This document shows positions 28,099 through 38,521 of a DNA stretch of 64,000 bases, piece by piece (the stretch's first letter is position 1; the number at the start of each line of letters is the position of its first letter). The translations under genes were made by a program, and so were the position numbers. Origin of the DNA: Fodinicola feengrottensis (GTDB taxonomy: Bacteria > Actinomycetota > Actinomycetes > Mycobacteriales > HKI-0501); assembly GCF_010993775.1 (NCBI RefSeq), contig NZ_WOTO01000031.1:42435-106434 (forward strand), in the 5' to 3' direction. The notes beneath the pieces were generated by a model. The model ran no database searches and was not told where the DNA came from. It saw only the letters and a list, made by a program, of their open reading frames with translations.

Positions 28099-29103
28099 CG
28101 GCATCCCTTCACCAGCGCCGAAACGCACAGCAGGTTGTCCGGAAGTGGCCCGGCCGGGCCAGAAACATCGCCCCATGGGCCGTTTCCGGTGGCGTTGGTG
28201 AGATATCTGGTCATCGGCGCGAGCTGGGTCAGAGTTGCGCCGAGCGCCTGGTCGTTCTGGGCCAGCAAAGCGGTGATCGAGTGCAGGCGAGTCAGCAGCT
28301 GGTTGACCGCCGGGCCGTTTTGGGTGAGGAACTGGCTGACCTGGCCGGTGAGCGCGGTCAGGTCCGCGACCATCGCCCGGATGACCTGCCGGCGCTGGTT
28401 GAGCATCTGTGCCACCAGGTTGGCGTCGCCCAGCAGGGTGACCAGCGTGCTTTGCTGCTGCAGCAGGGAATTCGTGACGGTTTGGACGCCGGTCAGCAGC
28501 GCGTGTATCTGCCCTTCTCGTTGCGACACGATCGCCGCGACCATGGACACTCCGGTGAGCGTTTGGGTGACGACCGTGTTGTCGGTGGGCGTGACCTCGG
28601 TGATGCTCGCCAACATCCGTTGCAGCGCGGGCAGATCCAGTTGGTCCGTGGTGGAGGTGGTGGCCCGGCTGAGATCGTCCAATGTGTACGGCACGGACGT
28701 ACGGGCGATGGGGATGATGCCGCCGTCCAGGCTGCCGGATCCGCCCGGGACCAACGAAAGATAGCGCCGGCCGAGCAGGGTGGCGACTTTGATGCCGGCG
28801 GACGTGCGGTCGCCCAGCGACTGGGCGTGGTCCAGCCGGAAACGCACTTGGACGTGGTCGCCGGCCAACGTCACGCCGGTCACCCGGCCGGCCGCTACCC
28901 CGGCCACGTAGACCTGATCGCCGGTGGCGAGCCCGCTCGCGTTCGCGAAATCGGCAGTGTGTAGTCGCCCGTACGAAGGTAAAACACGACCTGCGGCCCG
29001 GCGACCGCGATCACCGCGATAAGGACCAGCGCAGCCGCGCGCCGATCATGCCGCGGGACATCGCGCTGGAACTTCCAGGGTTTTTCCTGCTGAAAATGCT
29101 CAT
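28095..29103 (-). CDS. mceC: Mce-family protein, MceC position, two frameshifts
   Basis: About 336 residues. The N-terminal anchor (AAALVLIAVIAVAG) is reached after a frame change near 29060. A second change near 28965 restores TADFANASGLATGDQVYVAG, the start of the Mce domain, which continues VAAGRVTGVTLAG. The rest is the helical MCE tail ending LLCVSALVKGCR. ATG 29103 overlaps the mceB stop by 4 nt. Confidence 0.88.
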
Positions 29104-30107
29104 CGACACACCTGCGAACGGGCTCCGGTGACGCTTACCGGTATGGACGCGTTGTCTCCGACGGAGATGCTCAAATTACAAATGTAGACGTTGACCCAGG
29201 TGCCGTAGTCGAGCGCACGGCCGACCGTGCCGACCAGGGTTGGCGCGCCTTTCAGGGCCTTGTCCAGAGCGGTCCGGTTGGCGACCACCATGCCAGCGGC
29301 GCGGTTGAGCTGGGTGAGGTCGGTGGTGGCCGGCGGCCGCAACTGGGTCACCAGCCCGGAAAGTGAGCCGGCCAGCGCCGCGGTGCCGTCGATTGCGGCG
29401 GCGATTTGCTGCCGGTCACCAGCGGCCGCGGCCGCCAGCGATCCGAGCCCGGTCAGCAGGGCACGGAAATTCTGCTGGTTGCGGGTCATCGTGTCGAGCA
29501 CGGCATCCAGGTTCGTCAGTACGGCACCGATGACCTGGTCGCGGCTGGCGAGGTTCGCGGTCACCGCCACCACGAGTTTGTTCAGCAGGTCGGCGATAGT
29601 GCCGGACTGTCCTTGAAGGACGGTGACGATCTCGGACGCCAGCTGGTTGACCTGCTGGGGGTTGATCGCGTCGAAGAGCGGCTTGAATCCGTTCAGCAGC
29701 GCGGTCAGGTCCAGGGCCGGCCGGGTCCGGGAGATCGGGATCGTGTCTCCGGGATTCAGGACACCCGCGCTGTGGCCGCTGCCCGGGGTGACCGCGAGAT
29801 AGCGTCCGCCAGCCAGGTCGGCGTACCGGATAATTGCGTTCGCGTTGGCTGGCAGTTGCTGGTCATCGGTGACCGCGAAGGTGACCACCGCCTGCGTGTT
29901 CTGAAGGCTGACCGAGTCGACCCGGCCGACCCGTACGCCCGCGATGAGCACGTCACTGCCCGGCACCAGCCCTTGCGCGTCACTGAAAACGGCGTGGTAT
30001 TCACCGCTCGGCCCGGACAGCGGCTGGGCCAGCGTGTTGATCACCAGCACGGTGGCCAGGACGGATACCAGCAGGAACAACGAAAGTTTGATGGCGGTCC
30101 TGATCAC
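29100..30107 (-). CDS. mceB: Mce-family protein, MceB position
   Basis: Intact, 335 residues. Membrane anchor LSLFLLVSVLATVLVINTLA, Mce domain with YHAVFSDAQGLVPGSDVLIA and GVRVGRVDSVSL, then a helical region to the C-terminus. GTG 30107 overlaps the mceA stop by 4 nt. Together with the other five Mce proteins it should build the periplasmic lipid-transfer tube. Confidence 0.92.
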   Translation of the reverse strand: MIRTAIKLSLFLLVSVLATVLVINTLAQPLSGPSGEYHAVFSDAQGLVPGSDVLIAGVRVGRVDSVSLQNTQAVVTFAVTDDQQLPANANAIIRYADLAGGRYLAVTPGSGHSAGVLNPGDTIPISRTRPALDLTALLNGFKPLFDAINPQQVNQLASEIVTVLQGQSGTIADLLNKLVVAVTANLASRDQVIGAVLTNLDAVLDTMTRNQQNFRALLTGLGSLAAAAAGDRQQIAAAIDGTAALAGSLSGLVTQLRPPATTDLTQLNRAAGMVVANRTALDKALKGAPTLVGTVGRALDYGTWVNVYICNLSISVGDNASIPVSVTGARSQVCR

Positions 30108-31348
30108 GGCGTCACCACCTGGGTGCCGCGCAGGATCGGCCCTGCCAGCAGGTCCAGCAAGCCGGTGGTATTTGCCTGGCCGGCCGAGTTCGGATCAAGC
30201 AGGTCAGGGAAAAGAGCGCCGATGGTGTTCTGCTCCTGCCCGCTGCCGACCGGCCCGGAGGTGCCTCCGGCTGGCTGGCTGCCTGGCGGTGGCATCAGGA
30301 CGGTCCCGCCCTTCGGTACGGCCGCACCGCAGTTCGGCCCGGAGAGTCCCGGATAGCGCGGGCAGTCGGCCGCGGTGTAGGGCGGCTGGCGGCGGAAAGA
30401 TGATCGGCGCCTGCAGTTTCAGCCGCCCGCTGCTGAAAACCTGGCTTCCCTTGTTCAGGAAGGTGTGCAGGTCGGTGAGCGTACGGCTGATCTGGCCGGG
30501 CTGAGAGGCCAGTGCGTCCAGCGGTGGACCGGTCAGTCGTACCAGCTGGATAATCCGACTGGAGTTGTTTCCCAGCAACTGGTTCGACTGCTGCGCGAGC
30601 GAGGTGCCGGCGCCGAGCAGTGACCGCAGGCTTTGCTGTTTGGCCACGATGGTCTCGGAGATGGACACCGCGTCGTCGAGAGCGTGGAAAGCGTCCGGTG
30701 CGCTGGACGACAGTTGCTCGCTCAGGGTCGCCAATGCCCGCAGATTTGGTCCTACAGACCGCAAAGCTGGCTGTAGCTGATGGGTCAGGATGTCTAGCTC
30801 GGCGATCGTGGTGCCCAGGTCGCCACCGCGCCCCCGCAGGACTTCGGCCACCGCGCTCAAAGCGGCGTCCAGCTGAGCCGGCTGCAGTTGGGACAGCAGG
30901 TCATAGATTCGGTTGAAGGCTTGGTAAAGCTGGATGGTCTCGGACGACATGTCCGCTCGCAGGACACTGCCGTCCCGCAGCTCGCCCTGCGCGCCGCTCG
31001 GCGGGGTCACCAGATCCACGTACGCCTGACGAAAACAGTCCGCGGCAGCAGCCGCACTTGCACATTGCCCGGTATGGCGTCCACATCGGACGGATGCACC
31101 CGGATCACCAGCCGTGACGTCTCGGCGCCGGCCTGGACGGCGAGCAGCGTGCCCACGACCACCCCGTGGTGCTGAACCGACGAAAGTGGCGCGATCGAAC
31201 CGCCGACGGACGGCACGGTCGCGGTGACCACCGGATCGGTGTTGAAGGCGCCGGTGCTGTTGACCACCAGAAGGACGGCGGCGGCCAACAAAACGGTGAG
31301 GGCGACCGCGCCGCGCAGGGCGAGGCTGCCGCGTCCGGGCCCGCTCAT
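30104..31348 (-). CDS. mceA: Mce-family protein, MceA position, two frameshifts
   Basis: About 415 residues. Anchor LRGAVALTVLLAAAVLLVVN, Mce domain (VVTATVPSVGGSIAPLSSVQ, HHGVVVGTLLAVQ), DLVTPPSGAQGELRDGSVLR, a long helical region and a Pro/Gly-rich C-terminus. The frame changes near 31020 and 30390. ATG 31348 overlaps the yrbEB stop by 4 nt. Confidence 0.9.
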
Positions 31349-32202
31349 CCGGAGCCTCCGACTCCGGGCAGCGTCGGGCGCAGCCCCCAGAAAGTCAGTG
31401 TCAGCAGGACATCCACCAGCATGATCAGCACGATGCTGGTACGCAGTGCCCGCCCAGCCGCCTTGCCGACGCCGGCTGGTCCGCCGCTCGCGGTGTAGCC
31501 GTAATAGCAGTGCACGAGCGTCACGACGATCGCGAGGACCAGTGCCTTGATCAGCGAGAAGACCACGTCTTTTGGCGTCAGCAGCAGGTGGAAGTAGTAG
31601 TCGTACGTGCCCGATGACTGGCCGGACAGGAAAACCACGGCGAAACCGGTGGCCACGTACGAGCCGAAAAGCCCAATGAGGTAGAGCGGAATGACCGCCA
31701 CGAAGGCGGCCAACATCCGTGTGGTGACAAGGAAAGGCAGCGACGGCACCGCCATCGACTCCAGCGCGTCCACCTCGTCGCCGATTCGCATCGCGCCGAG
31801 CTGCGCGGTGAATCCGGTGCCGACCTTGGCGGCCAGCGCGATGCTCGCGACCACCGGCGCGATCTCGCGGGTGTTCGCCAACGCTGCCACCAAACCGGTG
31901 ATGGGGGACAGGCCGATGAGGTCGAGGCCCTGGTAGCCGCCCAGACCGACCTGAGTGCTGGCAACGAAAGACATCGCGAAGATGACCCCGACAGTGCCGC
32001 CGCCGGCCAGCAGCGAGCCGGATCCGAAGCTGATGTCCGCGACCAGGCCAGCCACCACTTTGGTGTAGCGGCGGACGGTTCGCGGGATGGCGACCAGTGC
32101 TCGTACGTAGAAAGTGAACTGCGCCCCGACCATCGCGAGCGCGTCGACGATCCGCTGATAGCCGCGCACCAGCACGTTGCCGACGACGTACGGGCCGGCC
32201 AT
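31345..32202 (-). CDS. yrbEB: YrbE/MlaE-family permease, YrbEB position
   Basis: Intact, 285 residues. Membrane permease of the Mce ABC system. Visible family features: VIFAMSFVASTQVGLGGYQG, the conserved SPITGLVAALANTREIAPVV and the cytoplasmic motif AKVGTGFTAQLGAMRIGDEVDALE that contacts the ATPase. ATG 32202 overlaps the yrbEA stop (TGATG). The longer in-frame upstream extension belongs to a shadow frame of yrbEA and is not used. Confidence 0.93.
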   Translation of the reverse strand: MAGPYVVGNVLVRGYQRIVDALAMVGAQFTFYVRALVAIPRTVRRYTKVVAGLVADISFGSGSLLAGGGTVGVIFAMSFVASTQVGLGGYQGLDLIGLSPITGLVAALANTREIAPVVASIALAAKVGTGFTAQLGAMRIGDEVDALESMAVPSLPFLVTTRMLAAFVAVIPLYLIGLFGSYVATGFAVVFLSGQSSGTYDYYFHLLLTPKDVVFSLIKALVLAIVVTLVHCYYGYTASGGPAGVGKAAGRALRTSIVLIMLVDVLLTLTFWGLRPTLPGVGGSG

Positions 32203-33011
32203 CAGTACGCCCCTCGGGCCGGTACCAGGATCGGGTAGAGCTCGGTCATCGCCGTGTTGGCGATGAAAACCAGAATGAACGACAGCACGACCGATTCGTT
32301 GACCGCGTCGCCGACGCCCTGCGGCCCGCCTTTGCAGGTAAGTCCTTTGTAGCTGGCGACAATCGCCGCGATCACCGCGAAAACCGCTGCCTTCACCTCG
32401 GCGAGCACGAAGTCGGCGGGTCGCGCGTACTGCGTCAGGGTGGCGAGGAAACTGCCGGCCGTGCCGTGCAGGATTTCGACGTGGAAGATCAGGGTGGCGC
32501 CGATGCCGACGGCCATTACCACACCATCGAGCAGCACGGTGACCACGATGGCGGCGAAAACCCGGGGGAGCACTAGGCGCTCGATCGGCGAGATGCCCAT
32601 GACTTCCAGGGCGTCGGTTTCCTCGCGGATTTTCCGGGCGCCGAGGTCGGAACAGATCGCCGAGCCGCCGACCCCGGAAATCATCAACGCGCACACCAAA
32701 GGCGCGGCCTGCCCGATGATCACGAAGGCGACCACCGCTCCGCTGTAGCGTTCGGCGCCAATCTGACTGGCGAAAGACCCGACGGTGATCGCCACCGCGA
32801 CCCCCAGCGGGATCATCACGAGGATGGACGGCAGGCTGGTCACCGCCGCCAGGAACCACGTTTGCTCCAGGCATTCCTGCCACGCGATCTTGCGCTTTCG
32901 CACGGCCCGGCCGGCCGCCATCGCGGTCTCCACGGCGAAGCCCAGCAACAGCCCCACCTCGGCGGCGGCGCTCGCCAGCGGCCCGCGTGCCAGCGACGGC
33001 GGTGCGACCAC
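32202..33011 (-). CDS. yrbEA: YrbE/MlaE-family permease, YrbEA position
   Basis: Intact, 269 residues; first gene of the mce operon. It has the MlaE features PLGVAVAITVGSFASQIGAE, PLVCALMISGVGGSAICSDL and the coupling motif GARKIREETDALEVMGISP. GTG 33011 is the chosen start. No ATPase gene (mceG/mkl type) is nearby, which is usual, because one distant MceG serves several mce operons. Confidence 0.92.
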   Translation of the reverse strand: MVAPPSLARGPLASAAAEVGLLLGFAVETAMAAGRAVRKRKIAWQECLEQTWFLAAVTSLPSILVMIPLGVAVAITVGSFASQIGAERYSGAVVAFVIIGQAAPLVCALMISGVGGSAICSDLGARKIREETDALEVMGISPIERLVLPRVFAAIVVTVLLDGVVMAVGIGATLIFHVEILHGTAGSFLATLTQYARPADFVLAEVKAAVFAVIAAIVASYKGLTCKGGPQGVGDAVNESVVLSFILVFIANTAMTELYPILVPARGAY

Positions 33012-33135
33012 GGGCGACCCCTCGATGCTCTTGGTGTTGCGCGACAGTGGTGGGCGTCACATGCTCTGGTGCGGGACCTTACCCATGAGTCACATGCCGG
33101 TCGATAGGTTTGCCGAAATTTCTATCAGGGTTATC

Positions 33136-33147
33136 TACTCTTGAGTA
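33136..33147. promoter_or_regulatory. Palindrome in the mce/hydrolase divergent promoter
   Basis: TACTC-TT-GAGTA is a perfect inverted repeat in the A+T-rich middle of the 200-nt gap between yrbEA and the divergent hydrolase operon. A TetR-type repressor site is plausible; the TetR genes at 23434 or 37863 are candidates. Confidence 0.4.
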
Positions 33148-33211
33148 AGTTAAGAATGCATGCAACACTGAGTACCAGATAATCCTCGGGTGACGGCTGG
33201 AGGCGACCACC

Positions 33212-34118
33212 GTGACTGCGTACGAGCACGACGACATCGCGCCACAGAATCTGGTCCTGCAGCCTCGGGACGTGCATTTCGACTGGTCAGAGCTGCCGAT
33301 GCACTGGGTGCCGGACGAGCCGATGGCCACTCACGTGATGAATGTGCTGCATCTGCTGCTGCCTGAGGGCGAGCGTTGGTTCGTCCGGCTCTTCCAGGAG
33401 GTCGTGCCGCGGATCCACGACGACACGCTGCGCGAGCAGGTGCTCGGGTTCATCGGCCAGGAGGCCGTGCACGCGGAGGCGCACAGCGAGGTGCTTGACC
33501 ACCTGCTGGCGAAGGGCCTGGACCCGCGGGCCGTTCACCCAGCGCGCCGAGTGGATCTTCCGCCGGATGCTGGGTGACCGGGAGGGTCTGAGCGGCAAGG
33601 CCGCCGAGCAGTATCTGCTGGAGCGGGTCGCGATCGTGGCGGCGATCGAGCACTTCACCGCGCACATGGGTCACTGGATGCTCAATGCGAAGGCTTTGGA
33701 TGAGGCCGGCATTGATCCGACCATGCTCGATCTGCTGCGCTGGCACGCCGCCGAGGAGGTCGAGCACCGCGCGGTGGCGTACGACCTGGCGCGCCATCTT
33801 GACCGTCGATATATGCGACGCGCCCGCGCGATGATCGTGGTGGCGCCGCTGATGGGCGTGATCTGGTTGCGTGGCACGCGTTTCATGATCGCGAACGACC
33901 CGGAACTGAGAGGTCTGCCCGCTCCTGACCGTAAACGCAAGATTGGTTGGCGGGCCCTGCGCCGAGCCGGCAAACGCGGGTTGTTGCCTCGCCCACGTGA
34001 GCTCGGTGGCGCCGCACTGACTTATCTGAAGCCGAAATTCCATCCCAGCCAGGAGTATTCGACCAGTCAGGCAGTGGCGTATCTGGCGTCGTCGCAGGCC
34101 GCCCGGGCCGCGCACTGA
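33212..34118 (+). CDS. Metal-dependent hydrolase, PF10118-type ferritin-like protein, one frameshift
   Basis: About 300 residues. Two conserved helices carry the di-metal ligands: GFIGQEAVHAEAHSE (about residue 75) and WHAAEEVEHRAVAYDLA (about 180), an E-x2-H-type ferritin-like arrangement, with RVAIVAAIEHFTAHMG between them. The family is annotated as predicted metal-dependent hydrolase; the arrangement could equally be an oxygenase. It is the first gene of a four-gene operon that diverges from the mce operon; the next gene is an electron-transfer reductase, which would suit a di-iron oxygenase. The frame changes near 33535. Start GTG 33212. Confidence 0.8.
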
Positions 34119-34123
34119 CCGCG

Positions 34124-35179
34124 ATGGATCCGACCGCCACGATCCCGGACCGGATGCCGCCGGACCAGTTCCTCGCCTTCATGACCGGCTTCACCGACCG
34201 CTACATGCGGGGGCTTCGGTTCCTCAGCAGCGGCCGGCCAGCATCCGGTGGGACAGCCGCTGACCTGCGACTACGGGTCGAGTCCCGGACGGTGGAGGCC
34301 GAGGACGTGGTCAGCCTGCGGTTGGCGCGTACGCACGGCGGCCCGTTGCCGGCCTGGCAGCCCGGCTGCCATCTCGACGTGGTGTTGCCGTCCGGTCTGC
34401 GTCGGCAGTATTCGCTTTGCGGCGACCCGGCGGACCGTTCCTCGTACCGCATCGCGGTCCGCCGGCTGCCGTCCGGCGGCGGTGGCTCGGTCGAAATTCA
34501 TCAGCTGCAACCTGGAAGCATGCTGACCGTACGCGGTCCGCGCAACGCGTTTCCTTTCGTTGCCGCGGAATCCGTGCTGCTGGTTGCCGGCGGCATCGGC
34601 ATCACGCCGATGCTGTCGATGGCCTGGGAAGCCGCTCGGCGCGGGCTGGACTGGCGGATGGTGTACGCCGGACGATCTCGCGACTCCATGCCATTCCTTG
34701 CGGAGTTGGAAAATCTTGACGCCACTCGGGTTTTTGTCCGTCCTGACGACGAATACGGCCTGCCGGTCGCCGACGATGTGCTGAAGTCCGCGGTGGCCGG
34801 TGGCAGCATCTACTGCTGCGGGCCGGCGCCGTTGCTTTCGCTCGTACGCGCCGGATTCGCCGACACCGGCGCCAGGCAGCTGCATTTCGAGCGGTTCGCG
34901 GCTCCGCCGGTGATCGACGGCCAGCCGCTGGAGGTTGAGCTGCGCCGCAGCGGCCAGGTGGTGTCGGTGCCGGCCGACCGCTCGGTGTTGGCCGCGATCC
35001 GGGACGTACGGCCAGCCGTCGCGTATTCGTGCCAACAAGGTTTTTGCGGGACTTGTAAGGTGAAAGTCCTTTCCGGCGCGATCGATCACCGGGACCGCCG
35101 GCTGACCGACGCGCAACGAGCCGCTGGCGAGATGTTGATCTGCGTGTCGCGCGGCGAGAATTTGGTGGTGGACCTGTGA
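34124..35179 (+). CDS. PDR/VanB-type oxidoreductase (flavin-NAD-[2Fe-2S])
   Basis: Intact, 351 residues. A ferredoxin-reductase domain (QYSLCGDP flavin site about 92, GGIGITPMLSM nucleotide site about 160, IYCCGPAPLL about 228) is fused to a C-terminal plant-type [2Fe-2S] domain with CQQGFCGTC (C-x4-C-x2-C) and a fourth cysteine in EMLICVSRG. This is the phthalate-dioxygenase-reductase/VanB layout, which supplies electrons to an oxygenase. It starts 6 nt after the ferritin-like gene, suggesting that gene is its partner. Confidence 0.92.
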   Translation: MDPTATIPDRMPPDQFLAFMTGFTDRYMRGLRFLSSGRPASGGTAADLRLRVESRTVEAEDVVSLRLARTHGGPLPAWQPGCHLDVVLPSGLRRQYSLCGDPADRSSYRIAVRRLPSGGGGSVEIHQLQPGSMLTVRGPRNAFPFVAAESVLLVAGGIGITPMLSMAWEAARRGLDWRMVYAGRSRDSMPFLAELENLDATRVFVRPDDEYGLPVADDVLKSAVAGGSIYCCGPAPLLSLVRAGFADTGARQLHFERFAAPPVIDGQPLEVELRRSGQVVSVPADRSVLAAIRDVRPAVAYSCQQGFCGTCKVKVLSGAIDHRDRRLTDAQRAAGEMLICVSRGENLVVDL

Positions 35180-36043
35180 TGGCATTCGACTACAGCGAGC
35201 GCGATATCGAGCGTTTTCGAGAGGCGCAACAGCTCGCGTACGCATGTGCGCAGAAGGTCGCTGACTGGCTGGAGCCCGGCGTCACTGAGCGGCAGGCGGC
35301 CGGCAAACTCAAGCACGAGCTGATCGCCGGTGGCGTCCAGGATTTCTTCCATGTGCCGTTCGCGTGGTTCGGGGACCGGACGGCTTTTCGGCACTTTCGC
35401 AGCCCGCTGGATTTCTTCGCCAGCGGGCGCAAACTCCGTGAGGGCATGCCTTTCGTGCTGGACTGCGCGCCGGTGCTGGACGGCTACACCGCGGACATCG
35501 GCTATGGCGGTCGGGTCGGCGCGAACCCGGATCTGGGACCAACTTTTCCGGGACCTGAGCGAATATCGTTCGCTGATCCTGGAGAGTGTACGCAACCGCC
35601 AGCCGTTGAACGACATCTACGCCGACGTGGACGCACTGATCGTCAAACACGGCTACGACAACCGCCATCGGGTTTATCCGGGTCGGGTCATCGGCCACCA
35701 GGTCACCCGGATCAAAGCGGCCGGCCCGCAGGGCGTGACGTTCGCCGGTTTTGGCGTACGAACGATCCAAACGCTGGGCCGTGAGTTGATTTCCGAGCGG
35801 TTGCACGGACGTTCGCCACTGTGGGCCGACGGGCGGTCGTCCCGGCACACCCCGACACCGGGGCTGTGGGCGGTCGAGCCGCACATTGGTTTCGGTGATG
35901 TGGGGATCAAATTCGAGGAACTCCTGGTCGTCACCGACGATCCGGACAACCCCGCCTACTGGCTGGATGATGACCTGCCGCATGTGCGCCGGTGGGCCGA
36001 GATGAGCCCGCAGTTGATCGATGTGAGGGAAGGTGCGGCGTGA
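35179..36043 (+). CDS. M24-family metallopeptidase-like protein, one frameshift
   Basis: About 287 residues with the pita-bread fold of methionine aminopeptidase/Xaa-Pro dipeptidase. Visible: the metal aspartates in VLDCAPVLDGYTADIGYGG, a conserved GHQVTRI in place of the usual metal histidine segment, and the terminal WAVEPHIGFGDVGIKFEELL carrying the metal glutamates. ATG 35179 overlaps the preceding stop (TGATG). The frame changes near 35545. Its role next to lipid-modifying genes is unclear; homologues often sit in the same operon type. Confidence 0.82.
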
Positions 36044-37789
36044 GGGCTGAGTCGAGCACGGTGGTGTCGGGTGACGTCCGGCTGGCGGTCTGGGAGTCAG
36101 GGGACCGTACGAAGCCAACTGTCCTTCTCGTACACGGATATCCAGACACCCACGCGGTATGGGACGGGGTGGTCAGCGAGCTGTCCGAGCGATTCCACGT
36201 CGTCACCTATGACGTACGCGGCGCCGGCGCCTCTGAGCCGCCCCAAGGCCGCGGCGGCTACCAACTGGACCAGCTGGCGAGAGATTTCTTCGCTGTCGCC
36301 GACGCGGTCAGTCCCGACAAGCCCGTCCACGTTGTCGCCCATGACTGGGGTTCGATCCAATCGTGGGAGGCGGTGACCGAGCCCGACGCGCATCGGCGGA
36401 TCGCGTCGTACACGTCGATTTCCGGGCCCTGCCTGGATCACGTCGGCGAATGGATTCGCTATCGGCTGAGCAACCCGACTCCCCACCACCTCCGCCAGCT
36501 GGCGACCCAGCAGCTGCATTCCTGGTATATCGTCGCTTTCCACCTCCCGGCCCTCGCGCCGCTCGTGTGGCGACTCGGACTTTCCGCTCGTTGGGGCAAA
36601 GTCCTGCGGACCTTGGAAGGCGTGAAGACGACCGCTGGGCATCCGGCTGCGACGCTGTCTAGTGACGCGATTCGCGGCATCTCGCTTTATCGGGCCAACA
36701 TGCGCCCTCGGCTGCAGAATCCGCGGCCCCGCAGTACCGAGGTGCCGGTGCAGGTCATCAGCCCAACCGGCGACCACTACGTCACCGCGGCTTTGGCTGA
36801 AGGGCTGGAAAGGCACGTATCGCAGCTGTGGCGGCGATCCCTCGCGGCCCGGCACTGGGCACCGCTGACGCACGCGCCGGCGGTGGCCCGGATGGTCGCC
36901 GAGCTGGTGGACCACATCGAGGGCGCGCCGGCCGCGCCGGAACTGCGGCGAGCCCGGGTCGGTGGTCCGAAAAAAAAGCGTGCCTTCGACGGCCAGGTCG
37001 TGGTGGTGACCGGCGCCGGCAGTGGCATCGGTCGGGGCCACCGCGCTGGCTTTCGCCGGTGTGGGCGCGAAAGTCGTCGTCGGTGACATCGATCTCGAAG
37101 CGGCCGAACGGACCGCGTTGCTGGCCGGGCTGGTCGGCCCGCCGGCGCACGCGTACGAGGTGAATGTGGCCGACGAGAAGGCCGTCCAGGAATGGGCCAC
37201 CGAGGTCGCGGCCACCCACGGCGTGCCGGACGTGCTGGTCAACAATGCCGGCATCGGTCATTCGGGGACGTTCCTGCAGACCACCACCGCGGAATGGCAG
37301 CGCGTGCTGGATGTCAATCTTTGGGGCGTTATCTACGGTTGCCAGGCTTTTGGCGCGCTGATGGCCGACCGCGGCGAGGGCGGGCACATCGTCAACGTGT
37401 CATCGGCCGCCGCGTACCTGCCGTCCAAGATCCTCGCCGCGTACGCGACCAGCAAAGCCGCTGTTTTCATGCTGTCGGACTGTCTGCGGGCCGAACTGGT
37501 CACACATGGCATTGGTGTTTCGGCGATCTGCCCCGGCGTGGTCAACACGAACATCACCAAGACCAGTACGTTTTCCGGGGTTTCGGCGGCGGATCAGGAC
37601 AAACAGCGGGAGCGGGTGTCCCGTGCGTACGCGCGGCGGAATTTCGGCCCTGAGGGCGTGGCGAAGGAGATCGTCCGGGCTGTCTGGCATGGCCGCGCGG
37701 TGGTGCCGGTGACGCCGGAGGCCAAGGTGGCGCGGCTGCTGTCTCGACTGTCCCCAGCCATCCTGCGCCGGGCGGCCCGCCTGGGTTAG
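36040..37789 (+). CDS. EphD-type fusion: alpha/beta hydrolase plus short-chain dehydrogenase, one frameshift
   Basis: About 583 residues. The N-terminal half (1-300) is an alpha/beta hydrolase with VLLVHGYPDTHAVWD (oxyanion HGYP), YDVRGAGASEPP and the nucleophile elbow VAHDWGSIQSWE, typical of epoxide hydrolases. The C-terminal half is an SDR: VVTGAGSGIGR (dinucleotide loop), VNNAGIGHSG, NVSSAAAYLPSK and the catalytic Y-x3-K in YATSKA. This is the layout of mycobacterial EphD, linked to lipid epoxide metabolism. GTG 36040 overlaps the M24 stop by 4 nt. The frame changes in the G4 run near 37036, where CGGGCC would be expected. Confidence 0.9.
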
Positions 37790-37862
37790 GCCTGTCCGAC
37801 CGCGTTGCGGACGACGGCTGCGCGGAAAGTGCCGGCGGGTTGTCGTAGCGAGCGCAGCCCAA

Positions 37863-38435
37863 CTACTGGGGCGGATCCGCCGCGAAACGGACGCCGAGTT
37901 CGGCTATCCGGTACGAGCGGTGTTCCGCGCGCATCCGGCCGGCGCGTTCCAGCAGGCTGAGGCCGTGCAAGGCGGCCCAGAACACTTCGGTCACGGTGCC
38001 GTCGCCGTTGTCGCCGATCGCTTCCGCCAGTGCGTCGAACCCGGCGCGAAGCTCGGATTCGGTGTCGTCACTGGCGAATCGTGCGTCGATTGGCTGTTGG
38101 AACATGGCCTCGTACACAGCGGGATGCTCTCGGCCGAAGTCCAGATAGGCGACGGCGACGGCCTCGATGGCACGCCGTCCGCGCTTGCGGCCGAGTGCCG
38201 CACGACACTGTCGGGTCAGATCGACGAAGCCCTCCAGCGCGACCGCCAGCATGATCTCCGACTTTCCGCCGGGAAAGTGGCCATAGAGCACGGGCTGCGT
38301 GTATCCGATGGCATCGGCTAGATGTCGAGTTGTCACAGCTGCCCACCCATCGGCATCGGCACGTTTCCGCGCAGCAGCGAGAATGCGACGGTGTCGCTCG
38401 TCGCTGCGCTGCTGACGCGCCGTCTGTTCTGCCAT
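37863..38435 (-). CDS. TetR-family regulator
   Basis: Intact, 190 residues. HRRILAAARKRADADGWAAV and TTRHLADAIGYTQPVLYGHF form the DNA-binding domain. The C-terminal part with AFREHPAVYEAMF-like REHPAVYEAMFQ matches the WHG/TetR_C type. It diverges from a small membrane protein gene and faces the EphD operon tail to tail. It could repress either neighbour. Confidence 0.88.
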   Translation of the reverse strand: MAEQTARQQRSDERHRRILAAARKRADADGWAAVTTRHLADAIGYTQPVLYGHFPGGKSEIMLAVALEGFVDLTRQCRAALGRKRGRRAIEAVAVAYLDFGREHPAVYEAMFQQPIDARFASDDTESELRAGFDALAEAIGDNGDGTVTEVFWAALHGLSLLERAGRMRAEHRSYRIAELGVRFAADPPQ

Positions 38436-38480
38436 CAGCTCTCCTCGGGTGGTCTAAGCAACCACTATCATCCTATCAGT

Positions 38481-38495
38481 GCTAGAGTTTCTAGC
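38481..38495. promoter_or_regulatory. Palindrome in the TetR/DUF1772 divergent promoter
   Basis: GCTAGA-GTT-TCTAGC is a perfect inverted repeat in the 86-nt gap between the divergent TetR and membrane-protein genes; a good candidate for the TetR operator. Confidence 0.5.
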
Positions 38496-38521
38496 GTTGC
38501 TAACTAAGAGAGGAGCTCTTC

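Noticed and set aside
32203..33060. N-terminal extension of yrbEB
   Set aside because: It is an out-of-frame reading of yrbEA; translational overlap places the start at 32202.
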